Shown piece after piece: positions 16,409 to 25,638 of a stretch of 64,000 bases of DNA. The DNA is taken from contig NZ_BLIN01000003.1 of NCBI RefSeq assembly GCF_009811555.1, positions 1 to 64,000 on the forward strand, read 5' to 3'. This DNA is from Streptomyces caniferus. Lineage in GTDB: Bacteria > Actinomycetota > Actinomycetes > Streptomycetales > Streptomycetaceae. The notes under the pieces are model-generated. The model ran no database searches. It was not told where the DNA came from and saw only the letters and a list, made by a program, of their open reading frames with translations. Both the position numbers and the translations under genes were made by a program. Position 1 is the first letter of the stretch; the number at the start of each line of letters is the position of its first letter.

Positions 16409-16950
16409 GTGCGGAAGTGGATAGCACGATCTGTCGCGGCAGCGGCGCTGTTGGCTCCCGCAGGGTGTGGCACCGGTATGTCATCGCAAGACCGCCAAGA
16501 TGCGAACCACGCGGAAGAAGTGAAGGAAAAGCGCATGATGAGCGTTGCGGAGAACTTCGACAAGGCCATCGACGGCTTAGCACTCAAGGACCGCAAGGTG
16601 GAGAAGGGCTGCAAGGAGAAGCCACCGAACCTTGGGTCAACTGCACGGTGAAGATCGTTTCCACGTATTCGACGCGCCTGAGCCCGGCCGAGCTGGTATG
16701 CGCTGCACGGAAAAATCCCGAGGTGATCAAGTGGAGTCCCCCGAAGCACGGCGTATGCGGCGAGTCCGATGACGTTATAGGCGATACGCACTTGATTGAG
16801 AAATACCGCATTCACAATGTGAGGCTGAACTGGACACCCAAGAAGCCTGGACTCTTCACCCTGGAGCAGAGTGAAGACTACTTCCACTGCGAGAAGAGCG
16901 ACGACGACAAGAAATACTGCCATGAAGGTGACTGGTCTCCCTTCCAGTGA
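16409..16950 (+). pseudogene. Secreted lipoprotein gene with one frameshift
   Basis: The GTG start is preceded by ACGGAGGATCCTG. The N-terminus MRKWIARSVAAAALLAPAGC is a lipoprotein signal with lipobox PAGC. About 60 codons later (KVEKGCKE) the frame ends at 16651. From about 16625 the next frame continues with TEPWVNCTVKIVSTYST and runs to EGDWSPFQ at 16950. A single base change near AAGGAGAAGCC restores a product of roughly 180 residues with several Cys. It is either a pseudogene or a sequencing error. Function unknown; expected to be anchored on the outer face of the membrane. A strong hairpin follows. Confidence 0.65.
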
Positions 16951-16962
16951 AAAAGCACCGTG

Positions 16963-16986
16963 CCCCGGCCGTTGATCCGGCCGGGG
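16963..16986 (+). terminator. Hairpin terminator after lipoprotein gene
   Basis: CCCCGGCCG (16963-16971) pairs with CGGCCGGGG (16978-16986) around a 6-nt loop, 12 bp after the stop. Confidence 0.7.
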
Positions 16987-17414
16987 TCATGTGTGTGCGG
17001 AAGACTTGAATAATCCCTCCACGACGGTGCGGGGCTCAGGGCAACGGCGTTACGAGTAGTTGGCCGCGACGCCGGTGCCCGCACAGGCGCCGGCCACGGA
17101 CACCGCCGGCGGTGCTCGCCCTTGCCCGGCAGCAGGACCACCCGAGATCGAGGGGCGCACCACTCGGTGAAAGACCCACGTGCACGGCGAACACAGGGGC
17201 AGCGGTGTACCGGGCCGTGCACCCACTCTATGGATCTGCCGCAGATCACACCGAGTTGAGGACGCTACGGGAGCAACTGTGCGAGCGGCCGGACCGCTTT
17301 GGCACGGTACGCACGTACCGCATACCGACGTACCGCGTACCGACGACCGCAGGCCATCAGTACGGTAGGCCAACTCGAGTAACTGACCGCCTCTTTGAAC
17401 GAAAGGCACTGCAC
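16987..17414. other. Intergenic with short tandem repeat
   Basis: No gene was recognised. Near 17311-17340 a 15-bp unit (ACGTACCGCATACCG and a one-base variant) is repeated in tandem, about 75 bp before the TrmO start. This could be a control region. Confidence 0.45.
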
Positions 17415-17897
17415 ATGTCCGAGAACAGCACTCCTGCCGCAGTGATTTCGGTGCCAGTGGGCCGGGTGATCGGCGGCCGGGCGGAGGTCCGCGACGACGA
17501 CTGGGGCAACGAGACTGCGATCATCCGCCTGGACGCCGGCCAGTACGGCCCGGAGGCGGTGGCGGGCCTGGACACCTTCTCCCACCTGGAAGTCGTCTAC
17601 CACTTCGACCGCGTCCCCACCAACAAGATCCAGACCGGCGCCCGGCACCCCCGCGGCAACACCGACTGGCCCCTGGTCGGCATCTTCGCCCAGCGCGGCA
17701 AGAACCGCCCCAACCGGCTCGGCGTCTCCCGCTGCCGCCTCCTCAAAACCGACGGCCTCGACCTGCACGTCCAAGGCCTGGACGCCGTCAACGGCACCCC
17801 CGTCCTCGACATCAAGCCCTACATGACCGAATTCGGCCCCCAAGGCCACACCACCCAGCCTGACTGGGCCACCGACATCATGCGCCACTACCACTGA
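17415..17897 (+). CDS. trmO: TrmO-type tRNA methyltransferase (TsaA/UPF0066 domain)
   Basis: A 160-residue protein with the TsaA/TrmO beta-barrel. TrmO transfers a methyl group from S-adenosylmethionine to N6-threonylcarbamoyladenosine at position 37 of tRNA. Seen here: VGRVIGGRAEVRDDDWG, LDTFSHLEVVYHFDRV, HPRGNTDWPLVGIFAQRGKN and RPNRLGVSRCRLL. The last two are the family's signature (IFAxRxxxRPNxIG). ATG at 17415 follows GAAAGGCACTGCAC. Domain and length are typical; some Streptomyces members may act on other substrates. Confidence 0.85.
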   Translation: MSENSTPAAVISVPVGRVIGGRAEVRDDDWGNETAIIRLDAGQYGPEAVAGLDTFSHLEVVYHFDRVPTNKIQTGARHPRGNTDWPLVGIFAQRGKNRPNRLGVSRCRLLKTDGLDLHVQGLDAVNGTPVLDIKPYMTEFGPQGHTTQPDWATDIMRHYH

Positions 17898-18330
17898 CCA
17901 ACCCGACCTCCGCAAGCACGTGGTGGCCCCGAGCCGCGGCCGCCCTCGGCACCGAGAACGAGAGCCCCCGCCTCCTGGTCGGCCTCACCGGCCATTTCAA
18001 GATCGGAAGCCCGAAGGGAGACGCGGCCCTCACGGCCCTGTTCACCAGCCATGACATGGAGCTGACCTCGGCGAATGGATGTGGAACAACGGGTGGCCCT
18101 CTCTGAGCTGGGCCATGCCCTGGGCTGCACAGGCGAAGGTGGATCTGACGGCTTCTGTCCGGTCGGCAGCTGTGCTCGGGCTGGGCGGCCACCCTCTTAC
18201 GGGCCTGTTCATGGGCCTGTCGCTTCGTCAGGTCGCGCTCTTGCTGCGTCTGTGTCTGTGCGCGCGGCGCGCCATGTCGCACCCGGGCGCGTCCGCGCTT
18301 CGCGCCTAGGGTGACGCGCGGAGGTGGAGC
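17898..18330. other. Intergenic, possible gene remnant
   Basis: Directly after trmO a rightward frame (about 17903-18100: LLVGLTGHFKIGSPKGDAAL and on to ALFTSHDMELTSANG) has coding-like GC at third positions but no start or recognisable family. It may be a relic. The rest shows nothing. A good ribosome site (GCGGAGGTGGAGC) precedes the next gene. Confidence 0.35.
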
Positions 18331-19200
18331 ATGCGAGTGGGGTTGCACGCGCTCGGTGTCGGCGATGGTGCCCGTCCCGAGGTGATCCGTGCGGTGGCCA
18401 CGGCCGCGGAGACGCACGGCTTCGCGAGGCTGTGGTGCGGCGAGCACGTGGTGCTCGTGGACGCGCCTGCCTCGCGCTACCCCTACTCCGCGGACGGCCG
18501 GATCGCCGTCCCCGCGGACGCGGACTGGCTGGACCCGCTGCTTGCTCTGACCTTCGCGGCGGCGGTCACCAGCCGGATCGAGCTCGCCTCGGGCGTGCTC
18601 CTGCTGCCCGAGCACAATCCGGTCCTGGTCGCCAAACAGGCCGCCACACTCGATGTGCTCTGTGCGGGGCGGTTCAGCCTCGGGGTCGGGGTCGGGTGGT
18701 CGGCAGAGGAATTCGCGGCCCTCGGAGTCCCCTTCGCCGGGCGCGGGCGGCGCACTGATGAGTACCTCGCCGCGATGCGGACCCTTTGGGCCGAGGACCC
18801 GGCCTCCTTCGCAGGAGAGTTCACCCGCTTCGACGCGGTCCGGGTCAACCCGAAGCCGTTGCGCGGCGCCCGGCTCCCGGTCGTGGTCGGCGGCAATAGC
18901 GACGCCGCGCTGCGCCGCGCGGCCACGCTCGCCGACGGCTGGTACGGATTCAACGTCCCGGCGGCGGATGTCCCGGCGCGCATCGCCGTTCTCGCCGATG
19001 AGTGCGCCCGCCATGGTCGCGATTTCGATGAGTTCACGGTCGCCGTCGCGCTGAGCGACGGCGACCCGGAGCACCTGCCGGCACTCGGTGCGGCGGGCGT
19101 CACCGAACTCGTCGTCGTGGGCGCACCCCCGCCCGCTCCTGACGCCGCGGCCGCCTGGGTCGAACAACTCGCCCGGACCTGGATTCGCCCGGAGGATTGA
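18331..19200 (+). CDS. LLM-class flavin-dependent oxidoreductase, probably F420-dependent
   Basis: A 289-residue luciferase-like TIM barrel. The start ATG follows GCGGAGGTGGAGC. Visible family segments: GFARLWCGEHVVL near residue 35, ASGVLLLPEHNPVLVAKQAA near residue 90, then LGVGVGWSAEEFAALGVPF and the C-terminal RLPVVVGGNSDAALRRAA. In actinomycetes this pattern marks coenzyme F420-dependent enzymes of the TIGR03619 type. The substrate is unknown. It stands alone; a converging unit begins 240 bp downstream. Confidence 0.87.
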   Translation: MRVGLHALGVGDGARPEVIRAVATAAETHGFARLWCGEHVVLVDAPASRYPYSADGRIAVPADADWLDPLLALTFAAAVTSRIELASGVLLLPEHNPVLVAKQAATLDVLCAGRFSLGVGVGWSAEEFAALGVPFAGRGRRTDEYLAAMRTLWAEDPASFAGEFTRFDAVRVNPKPLRGARLPVVVGGNSDAALRRAATLADGWYGFNVPAADVPARIAVLADECARHGRDFDEFTVAVALSDGDPEHLPALGAAGVTELVVVGAPPPAPDAAAAWVEQLARTWIRPED

Positions 19201-19440
19201 CCAGGCCGGGATGACCAGGCCGGCCGGAGCACCAGCCGTGTGCTTGCGCGCCCACAAGGCGTCTCTGGGGGACGAGATGGCCGGCCTGGGCTGCCGCGAC
19301 GGGCGCGCCACTTGGTGTCGAATCGGCAGGGCTGACTCTGGAGTGCTGGGCGAGGCCCTGTGCCCGGGGCTGATGTGTGGCCGGTGCCCCGTCCGGGTGG
19401 GTGAGTGGGCTAGGGCGGGAGGGGTGCTGGTGTCTTCGAG

Positions 19441-21837
19441 TCAGGCTGAGGGCAGTTGGGGGCTGGGCTGGTTCTGTGGGGGTGTGGTGTGGTGCTCTTC
19501 GGCAGCGCGGCCGGATTGCTGGGTGGGGATCTGGCGTACGCATTCGATGAGGTAGTCGCCGGTGTCGGGGGCGAGGGTGACGCCGTGGGTTTCGCTGCGG
19601 AAGCCGGGGAAGCGCCGGTCGAAGGTTTCCAGGGCGGTCAGGTAGCGCAGCAGGGGGCCGTCGGGGGTGCCGGTGTTTTCGCCGGGCATCAGGACGGGGA
19701 TGCCCGGCGGGGTGACGGTGACCATGGCGGCGGCCACCCGGTTGGCCGCGTCGGCCAGTCTTACGCGTTCGGTGCCGCCGCGGATGAGGCGCTGGTAGCA
19801 GTGCTGTGGCGGGGTGACGGGCTCGGGCAGGTCCTGGAAGGCGGTGTCGAGCAGCTCGACCAGGCGGGCGTCGCGCAGGTGGTGGTGCATCTCCTGGCAC
19901 AGTTCGGGAAGGGTCTTGCCGGTGTAGCGGTGGGGGTGGGCGGCGACCAGCTCGGGCAGCAGCCGCTCCAGGAGCGCGTTGTCGTCGTAGAGCGCTTTGA
20001 AGTCCATCAGGGCATCCATGAGCGTTCCCCATTTGCCCTTGGTGATCCCCATGGAGAAGAGGACGAGTGTGGTGTAGCTGTCGGTCTTCTCCACCACGAT
20101 GTTCCTGGTGGCCAGGTAGGCGGTGAGGACGCGGGCGGGGATGCCCAGGTCGGACATCTGCCCGGTCGCATCGATGCCGGGACAGGTGAGGGTGACCTTG
20201 ACGGGGTCGAGCAGGCAGTAGCCCTCGGTCAGGCCGGCGAAACCGTGCCAGCGCGCGTCGGGCTCGAGCTGCCAGCAGGACGGTTGGGTGCGCAGCAGTT
20301 CGGCCGGGGCGTCGGCGAAGGGCAGACGTTCACCGGTGGCCGGGTCGGTCACGGCCTCGGGCTGCCAGACGCCGAAGAACCAGTCGGGCCGGTCACCGGC
20401 GGCCGCGATGCGCCGGCCGACGCGTACGACGGTCTGGCGGAAGCGGATGGCTTCGGTCACCGCTTCGTCGATGAGGCAGCGGCCTTGGGGGCCGTCCATC
20501 ATCGCGGTGGCCACGTCGAGGGAGGCGATCATCGGATACAGCGGTGAGGTGGTGCCGTGCATCATGAACGCCTCGTTGAACCGTTCGTGCTCCACCGGCG
20601 CCCGGGGTGCGGGTTTGATGTGCACCATGGCGCTCTGCGACAGCGCGGCCAGCATCTTGTGGGTGGATTGGGTGGAGAAGACGGTGGGGCGTTCGGGGCC
20701 GGGGAAGGTGTCGGGGCCCACCGCCATGCCGTAGCGGCCGGCGTAGAGGGGGTGGAAGCGGGCGTAGGCGAACCAGGCTTCGTCGAAGTGGAGCCGGGGG
20801 GTGCTGGGTGCGAGGGCCCGGGCGACCTGGAGGGTGTCGTAGCACAGGCCGTCGTAGGTGGAGTTGGTCAGCACCGCGTACTGGGCGTCGGGCGAGACGG
20901 CGCCCTGGGTCAGTGGGTTGCGGCTGGTGCGGGAGAGGACCGACTGTGCCTGGATCTCGGCGGGCGGCAGGGGGCCTGCCAGTCCGTAGCCGTTGCGGGT
21001 GGGGACCAGGTAGACCGGTCGGGCTCCGGAGAGGACCAGGCCGTGCAGCACCGACTTGTGGCAGTTGCGGTCCACCAGTGCGATCTCGTCCTGGGTGACG
21101 CTGAAGTGACCGACCATCCGGTCGCAGGTGGAGTCGCCGTGGAGTACGAAGTAGGTGCGGTCGGCGCCGAAGACGCGAGCGGCGTTGCGTTCCGCCGCGC
21201 CGACCGGGCCGGTGTGTTCGAAGAGAGAGCCGAGTTCCTCGACGGAGATCGACAGGTCGCTGCGCAGCAGCCGTTCTCCGAAGTAGTCGTGGAAGGCCCG
21301 GCCGGCAGGGGACTTGAGGAAGGCGACACCGCCGGAGTGGGCTGGGGTGTGCCAGGAGTACTCGTGCGCGTGGTCGAAGCGACGCAGGGCCTTGAAGAAC
21401 GGTGGCAGCAGGTTGTGCTGGTAGCCGCGGGCGGCGCCGGCGATGCGTCCGGCGATGAAGGGTGCGGTGTCCTCCAGCGGCCAGATGTAGCCGATCACCG
21501 TTTCGGCCACCCACAGGGGCAGGTGTTCGAGGTCTTCGCCGGCCGTGACCAGGAAGACGGGGAGGTTCTGGAAGCGTCGGCCGGCCTGGCGCAATACCGC
21601 CGCGCCCCCTGTTTCCCCGCCTTCTTCGACGGCCTGGGGAAGGTCCCAGTCGACCACGGCGGCGGCCAGGCCTGCCTCGGTGCGCAGCACTGCCCCGGCG
21701 TCGTCGGCCGTGGTGGCCCAGCGCACGTCGAGGCCTTGGCTCTCCAGCTCGCTGCGGATTCTGCGCAGTTGCTCGGCGCCGGCGCCTTCCCCCTGTGAGA
21801 ACTCGCGTACGGCGAACAGAACCGTCCCGTCGGTCAT
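19441..21837 (-). CDS. Arg/Lys/Orn decarboxylase, PLP-dependent (AdiA/LdcC family)
   Basis: A 798-residue inducible-type amino-acid decarboxylase. An N-terminal response-regulator-like wing domain (residues 1-135, VVDWDLPQAVEEG) precedes the fold-I aminotransferase core. HGDSTCDRMVGHFSVTQ contacts PLP phosphate, RLHFDEAWFAYARFHPLY contains the cofactor-binding Asp, and STQSTHKMLAALSQ contains the Schiff-base Lys. The C-terminal domain carries CPGIDATGQMSDLGIPA. The family consumes a cytoplasmic proton by decarboxylating Arg, Lys or Orn, so it serves acid resistance or polyamine formation. The substrate is not decided by sequence alone. ATG 21837 follows AAGGGG. No antiporter gene is adjacent. 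Confidence 0.88.
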   Translation of the reverse strand: MTDGTVLFAVREFSQGEGAGAEQLRRIRSELESQGLDVRWATTADDAGAVLRTEAGLAAAVVDWDLPQAVEEGGETGGAAVLRQAGRRFQNLPVFLVTAGEDLEHLPLWVAETVIGYIWPLEDTAPFIAGRIAGAARGYQHNLLPPFFKALRRFDHAHEYSWHTPAHSGGVAFLKSPAGRAFHDYFGERLLRSDLSISVEELGSLFEHTGPVGAAERNAARVFGADRTYFVLHGDSTCDRMVGHFSVTQDEIALVDRNCHKSVLHGLVLSGARPVYLVPTRNGYGLAGPLPPAEIQAQSVLSRTSRNPLTQGAVSPDAQYAVLTNSTYDGLCYDTLQVARALAPSTPRLHFDEAWFAYARFHPLYAGRYGMAVGPDTFPGPERPTVFSTQSTHKMLAALSQSAMVHIKPAPRAPVEHERFNEAFMMHGTTSPLYPMIASLDVATAMMDGPQGRCLIDEAVTEAIRFRQTVVRVGRRIAAAGDRPDWFFGVWQPEAVTDPATGERLPFADAPAELLRTQPSCWQLEPDARWHGFAGLTEGYCLLDPVKVTLTCPGIDATGQMSDLGIPARVLTAYLATRNIVVEKTDSYTTLVLFSMGITKGKWGTLMDALMDFKALYDDNALLERLLPELVAAHPHRYTGKTLPELCQEMHHHLRDARLVELLDTAFQDLPEPVTPPQHCYQRLIRGGTERVRLADAANRVAAAMVTVTPPGIPVLMPGENTGTPDGPLLRYLTALETFDRRFPGFRSETHGVTLAPDTGDYLIECVRQIPTQQSGRAAEEHHTTPPQNQPSPQLPSA

Positions 21838-22436
21838 AGTGGCCCCTTCTGCTCTGCATGTGACGTGCCGGTGCATGGTCTGCTTGTGCGCGCCATGCGT
21901 GCTGTCCGAGAGGCAACCGGAAGATCACCGGCAGCGGCCCGATGCCGGGGCGAAACCACTCCGACGAGGGAAACACCGCCTTGGACCGCGTGTGTGAACG
22001 CTCCTGACGGCGAACGGGACAAGCGATCTGGGGGGCTCGGGCCACCTGTGGTGAGGCCGAGGTCTGGGCAGCCGGCCTGGCAGACAACAGACGCTGAGTT
22101 CCTCACGTGAAGGCAGGAAGAGTGGGAGGCCCGCGGGCCTTTGACTGCGCGATCACCTCAGACACGTCAGACACGTCAGATGCTGCGCTGATCGGTGCGG
22201 GCGGGTCTCGTGCACCGCACTGGTGCGGCGGAATCATGCGACGTATCGGTGCGGTCGGAGGCGACATCGGCTCCTGGCTTCGCCTCGCTGGCCCCGGGCG
22301 GGACCTGGCCGGCCACGGTAGCCACGGCGGCTCATATGGCGGTGCTGCCAGCTCTGCCGGCAGAGCCGTCGCCCACCGCCGGCATCCGCTGACGTGAACT
22401 CGGACAAGCACCTCCAGGGTCCAGCGCACCCTCCGT
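21838..22436. other. Intergenic, no gene recognised
   Basis: The tandem TCAGACACG unit is present twice plus a partial third at about 22148-22170. Open frames on both strands look like chance GC-rich frames. Confidence 0.45.
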
Positions 22437-22520
22437 GTGCTCGCCCGAGCGATGCACCACGCCCAGCGCGTCGGCCTGGGCACAGCCGCCGTCGCCGTCA
22501 GCCTCCTCGCCCTCGCGTGA
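22437..22520 (+). pseudogene. Relic of EamA/DMT transporter C-terminus
   Basis: The frame reads HHAQRVGLGTAAVAVSLLAL before a TGA at 22518. It closely matches the last residues of the intact EamA transporter encoded at 26343-27179 (GQLVGLGTAAVAVSLLALT). No upstream part survives. The similarity at nucleotide level suggests a former paralogue or a partial duplication. Confidence 0.6.
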
Positions 22521-22593
22521 CCTCAGTGGGGCGAGCGATTGGGGCCAGTCGTGCTCCTCGACGCCCGGCGCTCGGAGTCCGGCAGTCGAGGGG

Positions 22594-22620
22594 AGCCCCG
22601 CCGGTCGGGCCGGCGGGGCT
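22594..22620. terminator. Strong hairpin after vWA gene
   Basis: AGCCCCGCCGG and CCGGCGGGGCT form a perfect 11-bp stem with a 5-nt loop, 9 bp downstream of the vWA gene's stop on the minus strand. Confidence 0.75.
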
Positions 22621-22629
22621 TCTGAGGCG

Positions 22630-23670
22630 TCAGACCATCAGCAGTAGCCGCGTGTGCGGTATCAGCTTCCGGTTCACGCTGGTGCTCTGCACAAAGATCG
22701 TGAAGTCGTCGTTGTGGTCCGGCTTGACGCGCATTTCCATGGCCGGCAGACCTAGCAGGGCTCGCGCCTCCGGCCCCGTGTAAATCCGGTCCGTCTTCTT
22801 GTCCAGCACCGCAATCTGCTTCTGCGCCTGGATCTTCTCCGACTTGCTCAACTGATAGAACGCACAACCGGTACGGTAAGTGTGCCCGCATTCGAGGACC
22901 CATTCCCGGATCGCCGCTTCGCGAGCCACCGGAATCAGCTGGTACTCGGACGGATCCACCGGGGTGAGACCGGCCGCCTTTATGGTGTCCTTGTTGACGG
23001 CTTCGGCGCCCGTAGAGAACACCGCCCGCGATCCCCGGATTCCCTGGGCCCGGCCCACCATGAATTTCTCGGTTGCCTGCTGGATGACCTGCCCGGCCTC
23101 CTCCAGACCCTGTGTGCTCGTGGCGTCCCAGATGGCGACGTTGTTCTTCGGGAAGCCGCACTGCATGGCCTCGCGCTTGCCCATCTGGTCCGGTACGAGG
23201 ACAGCCAGCGTCCAGTTGTCCTCCTGCGTCTCGATCATCTTGGCCACGGCCTGCACCAGTTCACGCGGATTCTTGGTGGGGGCATTCAGGCAGCGATGAC
23301 TTGCGTTCTCCTGCCCATCGGTCAGCACGAACGTCAGGAAGCTGTGGTCGCCGTAGAGTTGCGCTGTCTGCGCCAGTTCCCGCTGCGACTGCAGCGTGGC
23401 CGCCAGCAGAGCCGTCATTCCACCGACTCGATACAGCTGCTTCAGGGACGGCATCCGCAGCACGTCCTTGTCGTAGACGACGCACTCCACCTTGTCCGCG
23501 AAGACGTACACCGTGACGCGGGTTTCCTGGTCCAGCTCTTTCGATCGGCGGGCCAGATATGCAATCTGCTGGTCGGCGACCTCGACGACCTTCCGGCTCA
23601 GGTGCGACATGGACGAACTGGCATCCAGCACAAGAGCAACGTGATTGATGTAGTTCTGGCTTCCGGACAT
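22630..23670 (-). CDS. von Willebrand factor A domain protein
   Basis: A 346-residue cytoplasmic protein without signal peptide. Residues 5-200 form a vWA fold with the metal-ion dependent adhesion motif ALVLDASSSMSHL (DxSxS), a conserved Thr in GGMTALLAATL and FVLTDGQENASH (TDG). The C-terminal 140 residues have no recognised domain but contain a Cys/His pair (LECGHTYRTGCAF). vWA proteins of this type usually act as scaffolds with MoxR ATPases or in stress and phage-response systems; no such partner is adjacent. ATG follows AAAAAGGGGGAGCAGTT. Confidence 0.82.
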   Translation of the reverse strand: MSGSQNYINHVALVLDASSSMSHLSRKVVEVADQQIAYLARRSKELDQETRVTVYVFADKVECVVYDKDVLRMPSLKQLYRVGGMTALLAATLQSQRELAQTAQLYGDHSFLTFVLTDGQENASHRCLNAPTKNPRELVQAVAKMIETQEDNWTLAVLVPDQMGKREAMQCGFPKNNVAIWDATSTQGLEEAGQVIQQATEKFMVGRAQGIRGSRAVFSTGAEAVNKDTIKAAGLTPVDPSEYQLIPVAREAAIREWVLECGHTYRTGCAFYQLSKSEKIQAQKQIAVLDKKTDRIYTGPEARALLGLPAMEMRVKPDHNDDFTIFVQSTSVNRKLIPHTRLLLMV

Positions 23671-24140
23671 AACTGCTCCCCCTTTTTCCGACTCGATGCT
23701 CCTACCTTCTCACCCACCACTGACAATCGATCTTGGAGCCCAGGTCGGACGCAGACACGACGGCCTGCCGGCGGGTCAGCTGCCCCAGGTGCCCTCGGGG
23801 CAGAGCCTGCGGCCGAGGCGTCGGCCCGCGTCACTGACCGGGCTTGGCCAGGACGCATCGGCGGTCCACTACCCGAAGTCGGCGGCGAGCGAAGTGCACG
23901 AGCGTGGCGCCGACGCCGTGGCGGTGGCCGTGGGTGTCCGCCTCCCAGAGCATGATGGGCGGGCGGAGATTGTCGTCCTGGTCTCCGTATCGTGATCCGT
24001 CGAACAGATCCCACCGGTGGTGCTTGCTGGTTGGGGGTTGGGGTGTGGCACGGGCCGTGCCCGGCAAAAGGCTTGTGACGTCGGCTCGGGCCTGGCAGGC
24101 TCCGGGCCATGACCAAGAGAATCGAGTCCGCCGTCCGCCG
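23671..24140. other. Intergenic, possible leftward fragment
   Basis: A leftward frame ending at 23831 contains HRWDLFDGSRYGDQDDNLRP and LWEADTHGHRHGVGATLVHF, which looks coding, but has no clear start. It may be the tail of a decayed gene or a small unrecognised protein. Nothing else is evident. Confidence 0.35.
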
Positions 24141-25259
24141 ATGAGCGAGACGACCGGGACAGGACTGCCCGGATCGCAGATCACCCTGTTCGAGCACGCG
24201 CTTCGGCTGCATCGGATGGCACCGGATGAGCCACTGCCGCGGGATGGCGAACCGTATCCCGAGGATGGATTGCATCGTCGTCGGCCTCGGCCGCAGATAC
24301 CTGAAGACCAACGGTCGGCCGGCAAGGACGTAGCGCGCATTCTGGACGTGCACTTCGCTCGAGCCTCGGCTTGCCCAAGCGAGTTGGGCGATGCCTTCCA
24401 CGACGTCCACGTCCCGAATCACCACAACGAACACATCGCGGCCGCGGCTGAGCGGGCGGACAGGGACCGTGCTCTCCGAACCGGCCGGTGGCTGGTCAGA
24501 CATGGGACCGACCGATGCTCGGTCACCGTTGGCCTGGCGATGGTCGCGGCTGTCGGAACCACCGAGGACATCCCGTTGATCCAAACGATCGGGCTGTTGT
24601 CCCACCAGTTTGGGCCCCTGGCGGTGCACGCTTTCGAGAGGTTGCCGGGAGGGGGCGAGGCCCTGCTGTGGCTCGCTGATCGAGTCACCGGCTGGGGACG
24701 CGTCTACGTCGTCGAGGCCCTCTGCCGATTGGACGACCTAGCCACTCGATCATGGTTGCTTCGCAGAGCCTGTGACGGTGACTTCCTCAACGGGTACTTC
24801 GCCGGCAAGGTCGCCACGGTCGCGAAACTCCATGAGGCGCTGGGGGAACTCGACACCGACAGCGTGATGCTCGACCACGTTGGTCGGCTACTCCACATGA
24901 TGAGCGACTGTGGGGGGATGGGGCTCCCCCTCGCGCACTACCCCCATTCGGCAGCGGTCCTGGAAGCTCATGCTCGCAATGTGGGTTCCCCCGACCCGAC
25001 GATCGAGCGGTACTTCACCCTCGCGCTGCTGGCCCAGCACTTGACCGCAAAGTCTCCTGAGGCTGCCGGGTGCACCGCGGAGCAGCAGGTAGCGCTCCGG
25101 ACGCGGTACATCTCGGTGCTCGACCGCGAAGAGTGGACCCAGGTCGCAGTCGCCGGTCTCGCGGCTGAGGACAACCGGATGCGGTGGCTCGCGGACCACC
25201 GGGCGACGCAATTGAGACTGCGCGCCTTCCCCGATCGAGGGCCGGACACGGAGGAATAG
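24141..25259 (+). CDS. Uncharacterised protein, alpha-helical repeat-like
   Basis: A 372-residue protein of a type I remember as hypothetical in several Streptomyces, with no assigned function. The N-terminus SQITLFEHALRLHRMAPDEP is followed by a basic segment. From residue 120 on it looks like HEAT/ARM helices (EDIPLIQTIGLLSHQFGPLA, then WGRVYVVEALCRLDDLATRS). Segments such as RRACDGDFLNGYFAGKVATV look structurally constrained. There is no signal peptide or membrane segment. ATG 24141 is chosen because the longer frame upstream is Arg-rich. A 21-bp stem hairpin follows at 25306. Confidence 0.7.
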   Translation: MSETTGTGLPGSQITLFEHALRLHRMAPDEPLPRDGEPYPEDGLHRRRPRPQIPEDQRSAGKDVARILDVHFARASACPSELGDAFHDVHVPNHHNEHIAAAAERADRDRALRTGRWLVRHGTDRCSVTVGLAMVAAVGTTEDIPLIQTIGLLSHQFGPLAVHAFERLPGGGEALLWLADRVTGWGRVYVVEALCRLDDLATRSWLLRRACDGDFLNGYFAGKVATVAKLHEALGELDTDSVMLDHVGRLLHMMSDCGGMGLPLAHYPHSAAVLEAHARNVGSPDPTIERYFTLALLAQHLTAKSPEAAGCTAEQQVALRTRYISVLDREEWTQVAVAGLAAEDNRMRWLADHRATQLRLRAFPDRGPDTEE

Positions 25260-25305
25260 CGCACGCAGCGTGTCCGTCGCAGACGGAGAACCGGCCGGCC
25301 GGGCG

Positions 25306-25358
25306 TCAGAGCCCGCGGCTCAGGAGGCGCCCGGGGGCTCCTGAGCCGCGGGCTCTGA
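25306..25358 (+). terminator. 21-bp perfect stem hairpin
   Basis: Arms 25306-25326 and 25338-25358 are exact reverse complements with an 11-nt loop, 47 bp after the preceding stop. No T-run follows. Confidence 0.7.
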
Positions 25359-25638
25359 CACACGTCGGAAAGGCGTGCAGCGCACGGCGGCTTCTCTGAG
25401 GCTCGGATTCTTAGAGGCCGGAAGTGTGTGGTGCGTGGTGCGGTTTGATGCCTTCGGGCTGCGCAACTCCCGTACGGATGACGGTGGCGGGCGCCGCAGG
25501 TCTGGCCCTGCCACCGGGCCGAGCGACGGCATCAACCGCGCACGGCGGTGTCGCGCCGGGTCGGATCACGCGCCACCGGTGTCCTGACCGCAGGGAGCCT
25601 GCCTGCCCGCCTCCGCGGCCTTCGTCGGCGTGGTCGTG
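25359..25638. other. Intergenic, nothing recognised
   Basis: No supported gene or structure lies between the hairpin and the end of the XRE-cupin gene. Confidence 0.5.

Noticed and set aside
22148..22172. TCAGACACG tandem units as a CRISPR
   Set aside because: Two and a half contiguous 9-bp units without spacers; simple tandem repeat.
23598..24629. Leftward 343-codon frame overlapping the 24141 gene
   Set aside because: Most of it is antisense to a better-supported gene; only its end (about 23831-24060) looks coding.
25306..25358. 21-bp inverted repeat read as insertion-sequence ends
   Set aside because: The arms are 11 bp apart with no transposase; it fits a terminator hairpin.
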